Of a stretch of DNA of 64,000 nucleotides, positions 32,040 through 44,118 are shown in pieces; position 1 is the first letter of the stretch; each line of letters begins with the position of its first letter. The position numbers were made by a program, and so were the translations under genes. Source of the stretch: Balamuthia mandrillaris. Taxonomy: Eukaryota > Discosea > Longamoebia > Balamuthiidae. The stretch lies in NCBI GenBank assembly GCA_031835245.1, contig JAVKOQ010000098.1, positions 32,501 to 96,500 on the forward strand. The letters run 5' to 3'. The notes beneath the pieces were generated by a model that saw nothing but the letters and a program-made list of their open reading frames with translations, was not told the origin of the DNA and did no database searches.

Positions 32040-32286
32040 CTATTGTCGACAGCTGAGGAATCGGGCGACGGGCGTGCCGTGAAGGGCGACCTCCAGCTCG
32101 GTCCGTGAGACCAGCAGGCCGAGGTGGCTGGTGTGGGTGGGCTCCAGCAGTCCACACGAGACCAACGCGGAGCAGAGGTAGTTGAAGGTGGAGATGTCCT
32201 TTGGCACGGACATCTGCTCTGCCACCAGGCGATAGGGTTTATGAAGCTGCATTCATTCCACAAAGAAAAGAGCAAAAATAAGTAAG

Positions 32287-32331
<45 letters not shown>

Positions 32332-34448
32332 AGAAGAAGAAGAAGAAGAAAAGGCGTCAACGTACATCGGTCTGGAGAATAGGCATCTTGCCTTCTTCCT
32401 GACACTGCAAACAAGTCACCAACAATAACTGTTGTTGCGCTGGCAAAGTCCGAATGAGCTGCACTCTCTTATTGCCATAGTTGCTTCCGTTAATCGCCTC
32501 AAACATATGTTCTATAGAAACCATCGGTATCTTCTTTTGTTGATTCATTGACGTAACAGATTTCTCGTCAGCATCCTTACTGCTTACGTCTTGACTCTGC
32601 CATTGCTTTTTGATGTCGGCCATTGCAATGTCAATAGCCTCGTTGCAAAGGTCAAAGGCAAAACGGAGGTCTCCGCGAGAACCGGCCACATGGTTGGTGC
32701 AGAGGTCCAAGGCAGCGTCAGCAAAAATGTTGGGAGCTTTGCGCTGGATGACGCTCCGTAGTTGACCAGCCGAGTAAGGGCCAAAAGAGAGCTGCTCAAT
32801 GTTGTTTGCTGTTCATTTTAAGTTATTCAAAAGAAAACGAAACTAATAAAGAGAAAAGATTAATCGAGTTGAAGTATAATACCATAACGATGAGCAGCAA
32901 GATTTGGAAGGAGCTCTTTTAAGCTCAAAGCGTTGGCAATGCCAATGAGGATCAAGGAAGATCCGGCGTGTGTTGTAAACTCAAACAGAGTGTAAAGAAG
33001 CTCGTGAAAGCCTTTAAGCTTGGCCAAAGAGTCAAGCTCGTCGATGATAAGAACACTTAGACACAAAGTCAGTGAAAGAGCAACAAATAAGAAGAAAAGA
33101 GCATAGAAGAGAACGAGAGAACAAGAGCACAGAACGAGCGGAGGAGAAAACGTACGTATGTTGGTCATTAGAAGGATTGAGAAGGAGCTTATCCAGCCCA
33201 AGATTTTTGTTTTCCTTTTGCCCAAACTTTTCAAAGATGACCGAACAGATGTCGGTCGTCGATTGTATCTGCATTCCGTTTACTTGGATGACTAGGGAGG
33301 CATACAAAAGGCCCGTTAGAGGGAGAGTGAGACTCAGAAAGAGGGAGAGATGTGTGTGTGAGAGAGAGAGAACGTAGAAGAGAGGAAAGACAATACAAAC
33401 CTTTGGAATGGAGCTCCTGGCTGTGCTCCCAACTTTGCATATATCTAACAACACACTGCAGAGACGCCGTCTTGCCCGTTCCTGGCATTCCCGAAATATA
33501 CATCGCACCGCCTGAACTCTCTTCCTTCTCTCGCGTCTTCTTCCGTTGCAAGACACACCGCTGCCAAAAGGCAATGATCCTGTTTTGCTCCTCCTGTCTC
33601 TCGTGAATGGCCGAGGAAGACTTGTCTCCTTTGCTCATGGCTCGCTGTGCATCGCTAAAGCGTTCCTCCACTTTGGCCCACTGCTGTGGCTCCAGAGGTT
33701 CATCGTTCCACGGATAGTTGAAGTCATTGAGGAGGAGAGAGAGCTCCGCCTCATTCATGGTGTGTTGGCGGTAGAGAAAGGCGTTGGGGTTAAAGGAGAC
33801 TTGGGTCTTGGCGTTGTTGGGCCGATATTCTGTATGAACACAAAGTTAGAGAGAAAGGAGCAACGAAAAAAAGAAGAAGCCAAGAAACCTACCCATCGGC
33901 TTCTTAGGCAGATCTCTACGTTTTTCCCGCTCTTTCTGTTTGTTCATTTCTTGGCACAAAAGCTGCGCCTCTTTGCTTCTCAGCTTGCTTGTAACTGCCA
34001 GCTGGCTGTCCGTGCATGTGTTGCTGCGTAGCAGTCTCCTGGGGGTGGTGGCGGAAGTGGAGGCAGCTCTTTTTGGAGTTGTTGATGGAGAGGAGAAGTC
34101 CAGTTGCTTTGGTTGCTTGGGTTCTCGCTTCACGAAGCGTCTCTTCCGATCGACATTATTTTCAGAGGCAGCAACGCCTTTTGTGGCAGCGTTGCTCTTC
34201 GTCCTCTTTGTCGTTGGCGGTGTCGTTGTGGGAGAGGTCAAGTCCAGTTTCTTCGGCTTCGCTTTTCCTCTTTGTTGCGACCTTCGATCGATCCTGCTTT
34301 CGGAGGCAGGGCTGTTTTGCAAGGAGTTGCGCGTCCTCCTCGGCGGGGAGATCAACCCGCCCTTCCGTTCGCGCGCTTCCGCGCGCCGCTGAAGCTTCTC
34401 CGCCTCCTTCTGCAGCGCCAGCACTTCCCTGGATTTCTTTTTGGGCAT
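32040..34448 (-). CDS. CDC6: CDC6 replication licensing ATPase
   Basis: Six exons (34448-33893, 33829-33401, 33291-33156, 33055-32883, 32808-32366, 32246-32040) close in phase to 647 residues. The disordered N-terminus has CDK-type sites (ISPPRRTR, TSPTTTP, SSPSTTPKR, TPRR) and an RRLL cyclin-docking-like motif. The AAA+ core shows Walker A GMPGTGKT (about 299-306), Walker B LIIDELDSL (about 376-384), sensor 1 around LIGIAN and sensor 2 SRGDLRFA. A winged helix follows. CDC6 loads MCM helicase at origins with ORC. ORC1 is the alternative, but no BAH domain is present and the length suits CDC6. The stop codon lies inside a GTCGAC palindrome pair. Confidence 0.88.
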
Positions 34449-34479
34449 GCTTTTTTTTTTGTTGTGGGCTTGGGATCGC

Positions 34480-34529
<50 letters not shown>

Positions 34530-34761
34530 GTCTCGTCTCTGTTTTGTCCCTACATCAACGGCCAGCGCAACGAGACGGAAAAATTGGCGGGAAACTAGCC
34601 ACTCATGTCGACATGAAAACTTATGGGAACGGAAATTCCCAAACATTCCTTTTCTCGTAAAATGTTACACACATTTTTGCTTTGTTTAGGGTTGTGGAAT
34701 GCGCATGCTTTTAATTCTCGGCATTCCAAAAATTCTTATCGATAGCAAAAAAAAACAAGAG
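34449..34761. promoter_or_regulatory. divergent promoter of CDC6 and the dead phosphatase
   Basis: The 313 bases between two start codons hold a CT microsatellite (34481-34527), one ATGTCGACAT palindrome (core 34607-34612) and AT-rich DNA on the phosphatase side. Both genes must initiate here. Confidence 0.5.
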
Positions 34762-35185
34762 ATGAAAGATCAGAAGCTCATCCCTCCCTTTCGATTTTCC
34801 ATAGTGGAGGAGGGCGTTTACAGAGGGGCCTATCCCACCAAACGCAACATGCGTTTTCTCAAGAGGTTTTAATCCATCTCACCATTCGCGTTGTTTTCTG
34901 TTTTTTTCGTTGACGTTGTGTCTTGTAAATCATGTCGTAACACCTCCTCTCCTGTTTTTCAGGCTGAAGTTGAGAACTCTCATCTCCCTCATCAAAGAGG
35001 AGAGCGAAGAGATCAGTCGTTTCTGTCAAGAACAACACATCCGACACATTCACCACCGCGTGGGTCGCTCCAAAGATGAGATCAACACTCCCCCCAAACT
35101 CGTCACAGAAATTTTAGAGGTAGCGACATAGCTGTTGCGTTCCATTGCTCCTTTTTTTTTCATGATAACCGACCATTTGCCTTCT

Positions 35186-35222
<37 letters not shown>

Positions 35223-35429
35223 TCTCGGTACCTCTCTCTTCAAAAGACGTTAATAGATCCGCGCAACCTACCGGTCTACATTCACGGCTTCGATGGCGCT
35301 AATGTCACCGGTGTGGTCGTCATGTGCCTTCGTAAACTCCAAAACTGGAACCTTTCCGTGACCTTCACCGAGTTCACACGGTACGGCACAACGAGAAGCA
35401 AACACGATGAATGAGAAGAGAGAGAGAAG

Positions 35430-35472
<43 letters not shown>

Positions 35473-36364
35473 GAAGGGAAGAAAGTCTCTTTCTTAAAAA
35501 CTAGTTTTTTTTTAAAGGTTCACGAGAGGCAATTCCATCTCGTCTATCGAATCCGAGTTCGTGGAGACCTTCAAGACGGAGATCAAAGTGCCTCCGGTTA
35601 TTCCTCATTGGCTCTGGCAAGGACGGCGCAACGTGCGCCATCCCAGCATGAGACTTCGGCTCTTAAAAGACAACAACAACAATCACAATGTTGCTGGAGG
35701 AGAAGCACATCAACAACCATATAACGTAGATGGAGGAACGATTATAACCACATCAACAACGATAACTGTCACAACAACGAACGAGAGTGATCCAACCGAC
35801 AGCAATGAAACTGCTCCTTCTTCGTCTTTCATGTCTTCTTCTGCTTTTGAAGAAGAGCAACTTCATCAACAAAGGCAACAACATCAGCAACGATCCCCTG
35901 ACCTTCGGGTTTCATGGGAAGGTCCTTCTTCTTCTTTCCAAAGGCCTGTGGAACATGAAACATCTCTCCTTTCTCCCCCTCGTTCCAGCTCACCTATGTC
36001 ACCTATTCCGGCAGATACCCTAAGAAGAGACAACAACAACACTCATGATGATGACAGCAGCATCGACAGCAGTAATAACGATAGTTTTCAAGAAGAGAAA
36101 GAAGCGAGTGGAGATGGATGGGTCGATGTGGATATCTCGGATGCGCAGTGGGATGATTCCAGGGACTTGGATGCATTGGCCTTGGAGCTGGGACCTTCGG
36201 GAAGATGGGTAACAAAGGCGTCCTCTCTCCTCTGCTCTTCTTCGTTCTCTCTGTTCTCCCTTTCTCGGTCTCTCCGTAGTCCTCTTCTCTTCATTCGTTC
36301 TCTTCTTTTTCTCACGTGTTTTTTTGGGCAACGTTAGAAACGAAGAAGCAACATCCCGTGGTAA
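34762..36364 (+). CDS. PFA-DSP (OCA/Siw14-type) phosphatase-like protein, catalytically dead
   Basis: Exons 34762-34865, 34963-35119, 35247-35380, 35518-36208 and 36338-36364 close in phase to 370 residues. The start reads IPPFRFSIVEEGVYRGAYPT, then RNMRFLKRLKLRTLISL, the classic opening of Siw14/OCA-type dual-specificity phosphatases. The active-site loop reads IHGFDGANVTG instead of IHC-x2-G-x2-RTG, so both the catalytic Cys and the phosphate-binding Arg are replaced. CLRKLQNWNLS and the FVETFK helix are kept. Some fungal OCA relatives are also inactive and work as complex subunits. A long Asn/Ser/Gln-rich tail follows. The last intron is uncertain; unspliced, the protein would end at 36337. 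Confidence 0.8.
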
Positions 36365-36886
36365 ACTCACGACGGCACATGAGAACAGGATGCCCTTTTT
36401 TATTTCCGTCTGTCTCCTCTGTCTTCTTCCCTTTGTTGCAACTAAATCTCTTTTTTTTAAACGTCTTGGTCTTTTTTTATGTTTATACATTTTGTATTTT
36501 TTATTTTCGTTTTTACTGTTTTATGTTTTTGTTTTTGTTTTTTTCCTTCACTACCCTCTTTCTCTCTTTCTTTCTTGTCGTTTTCTTTCTTTGTTTCTTT
36601 GTTTTTGTTTCTTTCTTTCCTTCCTTCTTTATTGTTGTTTCTCTCTCGTTCTTTCTTTATATCTCTTTTTTTTTTGTTCTGCTATTCGTTTTTTTATTTT
36701 TTATTTTTTATTTTTTATTTTTTATTTTTTATTTTTTATTTTTTATTTTTTTGTTTTATTTTTAATTTTTTTTTGTTTAATTTTTTAATTTTTAATTTTT
36801 ATTTTTTATTTTTTATTTTTTATTTTTTTGTTTTATTTTTTATTTTATTCATTATTTATTTGTTTATCCATCGCTACTCTTTTTCT

Positions 36887-36934
<48 letters not shown>

Positions 36935-37139
36935 ATTTCATTTTTTTTGGGGTTCCGCTACGTTTTTTATAACATATTTTTCCATCCATCCATCTGCTGC
37001 TACTCTTTTTCATTCATTCATTCATTCATTTTTGGGGTTCCGCTACTTTTTTTTTTTGGTTAACGAAAGCAGACGAAAGCAAACCGGAGCGGAGCGAAAG
37101 CAGAAGAGGCACGCGAAGGAGGAGGAGGAGGAGAAGAGG
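36365..37139. repeat. AT-rich stretch with TTTTTA, CT and ATTC microsatellites
   Basis: TTTTTA/TTTTTTA units repeat at about 36690-36850, CT at about 36890-36931 and ATTC near 37010-37030. Open frames here are low-complexity Phe/Leu/Ser runs and not genes. The last 100 bases are purine-rich and lead into the TRIP13 start, so the region must include its promoter. Confidence 0.75.
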
Positions 37140-39828
37140 ATGATGGACGATACCATGACGGAGCGGTTCATAGTCTCTGCGGAGAGCTCGAGGAGCTGTC
37201 TTGTGGATGGTGCCTTGCTCCTTGTTTTTTTTTTCATGCAATGGATCTTGTTTCGTCTTACCTATGGTTCTTCTTGTTCGCACATCAGTTGAGGTTTGCT
37301 TGTCAGCAGCTGGCGTTCAAACGAAGAAGAAAGTCTACCACCGAGTAGTGCATCTCCTTCAACAAAAGTACTCTCTCTGTCTTTCTCTCTATCTCTCTCT
37401 CTCTCTCTGCTCTTCTCTGTCTTGTGCTTCATTATTTTGCATGTCTCTCTGTTGTCGTTTTGTCCTGTTCAGAGGTATTATATTGTATGAGAACGGTATG
37501 GCCCCTTCTTCAGCTTCTCCCATGCCGCCTGTTGCTTCGTTGCCAACTACCTTCATAACGGATGGAAGCGGGTGTCTTATGGTGGATTTCTCGGAGGATG
37601 GCTTCCTATCTTCCAACGTTGAATATATAGCCATATGCAGTTCATTTGGTTAGTTGCTCTTCTTCATGTTCTTGTTCTTGTTCTTCTTCTTCATGTTCTT
37701 GTTCTTGTTCTTCTTCTTCTTCTTCTTCACGTTCTGCTTTTCCTTCTCGTTCTGCATTTCTTCTTCTGCGTCTTACAGTTTTCCGGTTCTGGCAGAGATC
37801 ACGAGACCGCTAAGTTTGTCAGGATTAGATCCAAGAGGAGTGCGTTTCCATCTCTTTCATCTTCAGGACGGCGGAAACGAGGCTGAGGACGTCGACAACC
37901 ATGGAGCACATGAAGATGCTACCTCTCGTTATCAACAATGGTAACATCTTACCTGCTCTTGCGTCTTTGAAAACAAGTTTATCGTCTTTTAAAAACAAAA
38001 CCAGGATCCTTCCTTGTCGCGACTTTGATAGGATGTGGGAAAGGTATAGCCATAGCTCGCCTTTGCTCTTTGAACATACTCACATGCATATTGTGTGCTC
38101 TCACGCAGTCTCGTCTTTGACGACGGAATCAAAGGACGATTGTTGAGTTATATCGAGACAGGTGCAACCCTTTTCCTTCAAGTGTACGACACCATTCTAA
38201 TGCTATTGTTTCTGTGATAAAGGCTTATTATTTGCGGATAAAGCAGTCAATACCCAACTTATTTCGTGGAATCGGTATTATTACTTTTGTTTTGCTTCGT
38301 GCTTAAATTTCTATCGTTTGCTGATGTCCTTTCTTTGCGTTCTTCCATAACAACAGGATCGTATTGCTCTATGGTTACAAACTCTCTCTCTCTCTCTCTC
38401 TCGTCTCTCTCTGTATCTAAAATGTGCTTACACATACATTCTAGGGTATGAACGTGAAACTATAGTTCTCTTTTTTTCATTTCGTTATTTACAGCCACAT
38501 TTCAAGGCCACCAGGAACAGGTAAAACGTCACTGTGCAAGGCCCTCGCCCAGAAGATCGCCATTCGATTACAGCATCGCTATGACTATGGCCTTTTGATC
38601 GAATTGAATGCCCATAGGTGACTTTTCGCTTCTCTCTTTGCTTTTTTTTTCTCTTCTGCACATCCAAAAACCCATTAACAATTCTTCAGTCTATTTTCCA
38701 AATGGTTTTCCGAAAGTGGCAAAATGGTACTGCAACTCTTTGAAAAGATTCGCGACGTTACGGAAGCCAACAACGAAGCCTTTGTCTGCCTTCTCATTGA
38801 CGAAGTCGAAAGCTTGACAGCAGCGAGAAGCAGAGCCATCGCCGGGAATGAGCCTTCGGACGCTGTTCGCGTCGTCAACGCTTTGCTCACCCAAATCGAT
38901 CGCATCAAGCATTTGAGGAACATTGTTGTGTTGACCACTTCGAACGTTAGCAATGCTTTGGACGATGTACGTGATATTAACGTTTTTTTTTGAGTTTTTA
39001 TACCATTTGTTAACTGTTTGTGTTCGAAAGGCATTTCTGGATAGGGCAGATGTGAAGCAGTATATAGGGCTGCCGGGCGTTCGTTGTCGTTATAACCTTC
39101 TCAAGTCGGCTGCCGAAGAATTGATGAGAGTTAGCATCATTTCTCCTCGAGTACAGTTGCCCTCTTTCTTCGCTTTCGTGAAAGAATGAGCAAATACTAA
39201 CCTGTTTATTTTCTTTTCTGCATTCGTTTTTTTTGCTTTCTTCTATCTTTTTATTCATCAGCAAGTTTTATTGGATTATCACTCGGTTCTGCTTTTCAAA
39301 CGTACCTTTTGTTTGCTTTTCAGTTTACTCTTCATTCAGTTTTGGTAATTCTTTAAAAAAAACAACAGAAGAGGAAGAAAACAAATTGACAAAGAGCAGT
39401 TTACATTTGTTACGAATTGCCTCTTTGTGCGAAGGCGTGAGCGGACGTTCCTTGCGTAAACTTCCTGTAAGTCTCTCTTTTCTGCTTCGAGGTCCCATTC
39501 ATTCATTTAAAATCTTCCTCCCCTTTATTTATTTTTTTCAAACAGTTTGTTGCGCTTGCTTTGTACGTTCAGGTTAAACTTTTTCCTCCTTTTCTTCTTC
39601 TTGTTCTTCTTTTACTTCTTCTTCTTGCTTCTTCTTCTGCTTCTTTTACTCCTTCTTCCATTCTTTTTTTGTTATTAAAATATTTGTGATATTCAGCAAT
39701 CGACAGCAACTTTGGCGCAGTTCCTGGATGCGGTGGAGCGAGCAATTATCGCCGAAAACAACAACAATATCAACGACGATCCATCCGCAAGAATGATAAT
39801 GGACGGCTCTGCCGATAAAGAAGAATAA
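37140..39828 (+). CDS. TRIP13: TRIP13/Pch2 AAA+ ATPase
   Basis: Fifteen short exons from 37140 to 39828 give about 478 residues (human TRIP13 has 432). Diagnostic stretches: [56 protein letters not shown], Walker [65 protein letters not shown]. The enzyme remodels HORMA proteins (Mad2, Hop1) in the spindle checkpoint and meiosis. One exon is only 17 bases (38357-38373). The intron after it cannot restore the Walker A reading frame with exact GT-AG ends (see findings). All other introns close in phase. It converges on the coiled-coil gene, with stops 79 bases apart. Confidence 0.9.
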
Positions 39829-39906
39829 TGAACAGGCATGTACAAGGTATTTACAATAATCATCAACAACAGGAAGATATCAACAAATAAAACAAAAAAC
39901 AAACAT

Positions 39907-41915
39907 TCAAGGAGGGGAATCGGACAACGGAAAGAACTTTGTGGACGCTTTGGAGACGACGCTCTCGCAGAGGGCCATCAACCATGACATCACGTTGTTC
40001 ATCGCTCGATGCATGCCTACTATCCTCTCATCGATGTCTGTTTTTTGTTTTTGTGGCGACGTCGTTACAAAAAAACGAAACCGAAAGAGAGCAAGGTACA
40101 CAGTCCAAGAGAGAGAGAGAGAGAGAAAGAAACAGAGAGGGACGGAGAGACAGAGAGAAACAGAGAGAAAAAACAGAGAGAGAGAGAGAGAGACAGAGAG
40201 AGAAAGTGGAATAGAGAACAAGGAAAAAAAAAAGAAGAGAAAGAGAGATCATACCATGTAAACCATAAGCAGCACAAACATCGGCATAATACTGTGCCAA
40301 CGTCGCTCGCTTCTTCGCCTTCACGCTATTACTTCCATTCACTCCAACCAATTGCTGTTGTTGTTGTCGCTGTTGTTGCTGTAGCTCCACTTCCAATTCT
40401 CTCACTCTTCTCTCCGCAGCGAATCTTCTCTCCCTTTCCTGTCGCAACAAAGTCATCGTCTCCTCCAACTGCGCCTCCAACTCGGAGTGTCGGCCTTCTG
40501 CCTCGTGAGAGCGGCTCTCCAGGCGCAGCAACTGCTCTTTCAACGTTTGGATGAGGCGATGAAGTTGTTGAAGTTCTTCTTCTTCTGGTTCATCTTCATA
40601 TTCTTCTTGTTCTTCTTCGTGTTCTTCTTCTTCGTCGTTTACACCTTTTTCTTTTCCTTTTGATGTTTCGGTTGTTCCTCGTCGTAAGCTTCTTGTTCGT
40701 GTTCGTCGTCGTCTTCTGCGTTGTCTTGTTGTCCCTTCTTCAGATTCTTCGTCTTCCTCATTCTCTTCTTCGGAATCGGATGTATAAGAAAGCAACAGCC
40801 GTTTTGCAATTGCTTCAAAAAGACCTTCCTGTTGATTTATTGTTGTGGAAAACAAAGATCAGTTTAACAAAGAGAATAAATACCAAATAGTGATGAGACA
40901 CGAGTAAAAAGGAGAAAGTGAAGAGAGCGAGAGCGAGAGCGAGAGCGAGAGAGAGAAGATAAAAACAGAGAAAACTAGCAAACAAACGTACGCCATTTTG
41001 AGCTTCCATCTCAACTATCAGCTGCTTCAAACGTTCCTGCAACGAACTAGCATCTATCGCAGTCGGCGCCATAGTCCCTCCAATCAAAACGTTGTTGCTG
41101 TTACTCTCGTTATTGTTGTTTTGTCTCCAAAAAAGTATAGGGCCTATAAAGAGCTCCAGCTGACGAAGAAGCGTGCGTCGGCTCTCGTACTCCCTCTCCA
41201 GGGCTTGCACCTGTCGTGAGACCTGTTCCATCCTGGCCGCCAATGTCGTCACACAAAACGAAAACGATGAAGAAGGAGACGAAGACAAGAAAGAAGAAGA
41301 AGGAGAAGAAGACGAAGAAGAAGTAGCAGAAGAAGAAGAACAAGAAAGCGGAGAAGAAGGGGAAGAATTCGATTCCACCAAAACTCCAGTAGCCCTCTCC
41401 TCTGCACTTCTTGCCGTTGTGGTCGTTGCGGTAGAACGGAGCTGCCGCAGCCGTCCTTGAAGGCTCTGCATCTCGCTCCTGGCCCTCCTCAGCTCCGCCC
41501 TGCAGCGGTCCGCCCAGCGAAGGGCTCGCAGCACGGCGGCATGGAGGCGCGCGTCGTAGTCCTCCACCAGCTTCTCGGCCTGACGGGCTCGGGTCTGGGC
41601 GTAGGCGAGCGCCTCCACCAGGCTGGCCACCTGGCTCTCCAGGGTGGAGGAGAAGGAGGAGGTCGCGCTGTCCAATTCTTCTGCTTCTTGGTCGGACTCG
41701 TCAAAAACGGAAGAAGCAGACGCAGAAAGAAAGAGAGAAGCGGAAGCAGCAAGAGAAGGAGAGGCAGAGCGAGAAATGCTCGATGATGATTGCGGGTGAT
41801 TATTGTCGACAAAGGAGAAGGAGGAGGCGCTCTCCTCTTCGGGGTCGTCCGCACCAAAGGCAGAGTAGAGCTGGTCCCACTCTTCGAGTTGGGAAGAAGA
41901 AGAAGGATCCATCAT
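39907..41915 (-). CDS. coiled-coil protein of unknown function
   Basis: Three exons (41915-40992, 40828-40255, 40037-39907) close in phase to 542 residues. The N-terminus is acidic and Ser-rich. Two coiled-coil segments follow, about 95-165 (SQVASLVEALAYAQTRARQA and on) and about 390-470 (LHRLIQTLKEQLLRLESRS and on). They are separated by poly-Ser, a short Tyr/Arg-rich helix and an acidic-Arg-rich stretch ([12 protein letters not shown]). A conserved-looking C-terminus (ATLAQYYADVCAAYG, GMHRAMNNVMSWLMAL) may be a small helical domain. No family is recognised. A structural or cytoskeletal role is a guess. Confidence 0.7.
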
Positions 41916-42429
41916 CACCAAAAAAAAAAAAAACCAAGAGGTCCTCCTCCTCTCCCCTTCTTCTCCGCCTCTTTTTCCTCTTTCTCTCTTTTTCTTTTTA
42001 TTTATTTAATTTTTTTGTTTTGATTTTTTGACATTTGTTTTCTGATTGGATACGAAAACTCTGCATTATTGCTACGAAAATTCAATTTTTAATGCCGACA
42101 ATCGTCTTCTTCTCCTTCTGCTTCTTCTTGTTCTTGTTCTTTTTCTCCTCCTCCTCCTCCTTCTTCTTCTTCTTCTCCTCCTGTTCTTGTTCTTGTTATG
42201 TTGCTTCTCCTTGTTCTTCTTCTTCTTCTCCTACTGTTTTTTCTTCTTCTTCTTCTTCTTCTTTGTTCTCATGTACATTTTCTTGTTTTTTCTTGTTCTT
42301 GTTATTCTTGGTCTTGTTCTGCTTCTTGTTCTTGTTCTTCTTCTTGCTGCTACCTCTGCTAGTTCGTTCCAAACCAAGGACTAAAAAGCCACCGAGCATG
42401 GTCGTACGGTTGAAGGAGCATCTCATTTC
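41916..42429. repeat. CTT-rich intergenic repeat stretch
   Basis: Degenerate TTCTTC/TTGTTC repeats occupy about 42100-42345 between the coiled-coil gene start and the F-box/ankyrin gene end. Open frames on both strands are poly-Leu/Phe/Ser or poly-Glu/Lys. I see no gene; it may be transcribed as 3' UTR of the F-box/ankyrin gene. Confidence 0.7.
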
Positions 42430-44017
42430 TCACGTCTCTTCGCTATCTTTCTCGTGATTGCTCCTCAACCAGGCCCTCAGATCTGCTTCATTGTACGGGA
42501 ATCCGTTTGCCAATGCCCACTCCACTGCAGTCTTGGTGACCAGATGGGGTGAATGTGCGGTCATCCCAAGGACATCCATTCATCCTCAACCATGTCAGGG
42601 CCGCCAATCCTCCATGGCACGCAGCCTGATGGCACGCGTTTGCATCCCAGGGACACCCGTGGTCCTTCAACCACCTCATCAAGCGGAGGTCGCCCCTCTT
42701 CGCTGCTGTTGCAAAGGTGTGTTCGTCCCAAGGGCACCCATTCTCCTTCATCCACTTCAGCACGTACAAACGGGGGCGTTGATAGCGGATGGCAGCGGAG
42801 AAGGTGCTTTGCTGCCAAGCAAAGCCCCTCTGGCGAATCCATTGCAAGACCTCCAACTGGCCTTTTTTTGCCGCTGCCAGAAAGACCCTCTCAACGGTGT
42901 TTGCATCCCATCCAACGCTCTTTCCCAACGCCCATTGCAACACCTCCACGTGGCCCCGAGCTGCCACCAGATGCAAGTTGCAGCCATCCCAAGGGCATCC
43001 ATGCTCGTGAGCCCATTGCAGCACCTGCCAGTGCCCATGGTGGGCTGCTGCCTTGCAGGTCCCGTTGTCCCAAGGGCAGTCATGCTCTCGCGCCCATCGC
43101 AAGACCTCCAAATGGCCTCCTTGTGCGGCCGCCACGCAGGTGCTCCCGTCCCAAGGGCAGCCTTGCTCTCGCGCCCATCGCAGCACTGTCAAATGTCCGT
43201 TGCTTGCTGCCGCTGCGCAGGTCTTCCCATCCCATGGGCAGCCTTGCTCTCGCAGCCATTGCAGCACCTGCAAGTGGCCCCCCTCGGCCGCGCCAGAGCA
43301 GGTCAACCTGTCCCACTCGCACCGTGTCGTTGCGCGCAGAAACCGCAGCACCTCCATGTTGCCTGCCTTTGCGGCCCAGAACAGGGGCTTGAGAGCGGAG
43401 TCAGCAGGGAGATGCGTGAGAACCCCCGGCAGCTCCTCCAGCATGTACTTCAACACGTCCACGTGCCCGTTCTGTGCGGCACGGCCGTAGGCCCTAAGGC
43501 TCCACAAATCCCCTCGCGCTCGTACCCATTGCAGCAGGGAGAGATGTCCTTCAGCCGCCGCTTCGTCAAAGGTTGAGGCCTCCCAATAAAAGCCATTGTC
43601 CATGGCCCATTGGAGCATCTCCAGGTTCCCGTTTCGTGCCGCATGACTGCACACCTGGGAGTTCCTGGCCCACTGGTAAGGGCAGCTGTGTTCTTCCTTC
43701 AGCCACTTCATTATTTGGAGCTGGCCTTGCTTGGCTGCAGCCTCGTACAAGAAGGTGCGGGAGGGACACCCGTTTTCCAGAGCCCAGCGCAGAAGTGTGG
43801 CTCTGCAGCACACCGTCTCCACGTCCAAGAGCAAGCGCAGGGGAGAGGGGCTGCAAGAGAACCATCGTTTGCAGGTCAGGGCAGCGATGGCCACCATTCC
43901 CTTGGGCAGCATCCCCAAAATGTGGCTCAGCAGCTCTGGCGGAAGACGTTCTTCTATAGCACAGCCTTGTGAGTGTCTTTCGTCCTGGCACTCCTCCGTC
44001 CTTTCTTGTTCTTGCAT
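42430..44017 (-). CDS. F-box/ankyrin-like repeat protein (GCPWD repeats)
   Basis: This gene appears intronless. An F-box-like segment at the start (IEERLPPELLSHILGMLPKG) precedes about fifteen ankyrin-type repeats carrying the GCPWD signature (VLQWLREQGCPWDGKTCAAA, WAREQGCPWDGSTCVAAAQG), typical of large families in protists, algae and their giant viruses. The frame from the ATG at 44017 stops at 42488. However, a one-base slip at a C4 run (42546-42549) gives a continuation with repeat-like sequence (TKTAVEWALANGFPYNEADL) ending at 42430. This is a real frameshift or a homopolymer error. It may be an SCF substrate receptor. High GC and lack of introns set it apart from its neighbours. Confidence 0.8.
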
Positions 44018-44118
44018 TATCTCTCTCTTCTTTCCCTTTCGGTCTCTTCGGTTTAAAAAGATAATTAAACAATATATGAATGCAAAAGGAGGAAACTGGG
44101 GTGGCGGCGTAAACAAAA

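Noticed and set aside
36316-37063. Phe/Leu-rich frames of 150-194 codons
   Set aside because: Translations of TTTTTA and CT microsatellites.
37785-37795. TRIP13 acceptor at TCTTACAG
   Set aside because: It leads to an early stop in the required phase; GGCAG eleven bases later keeps the frame.
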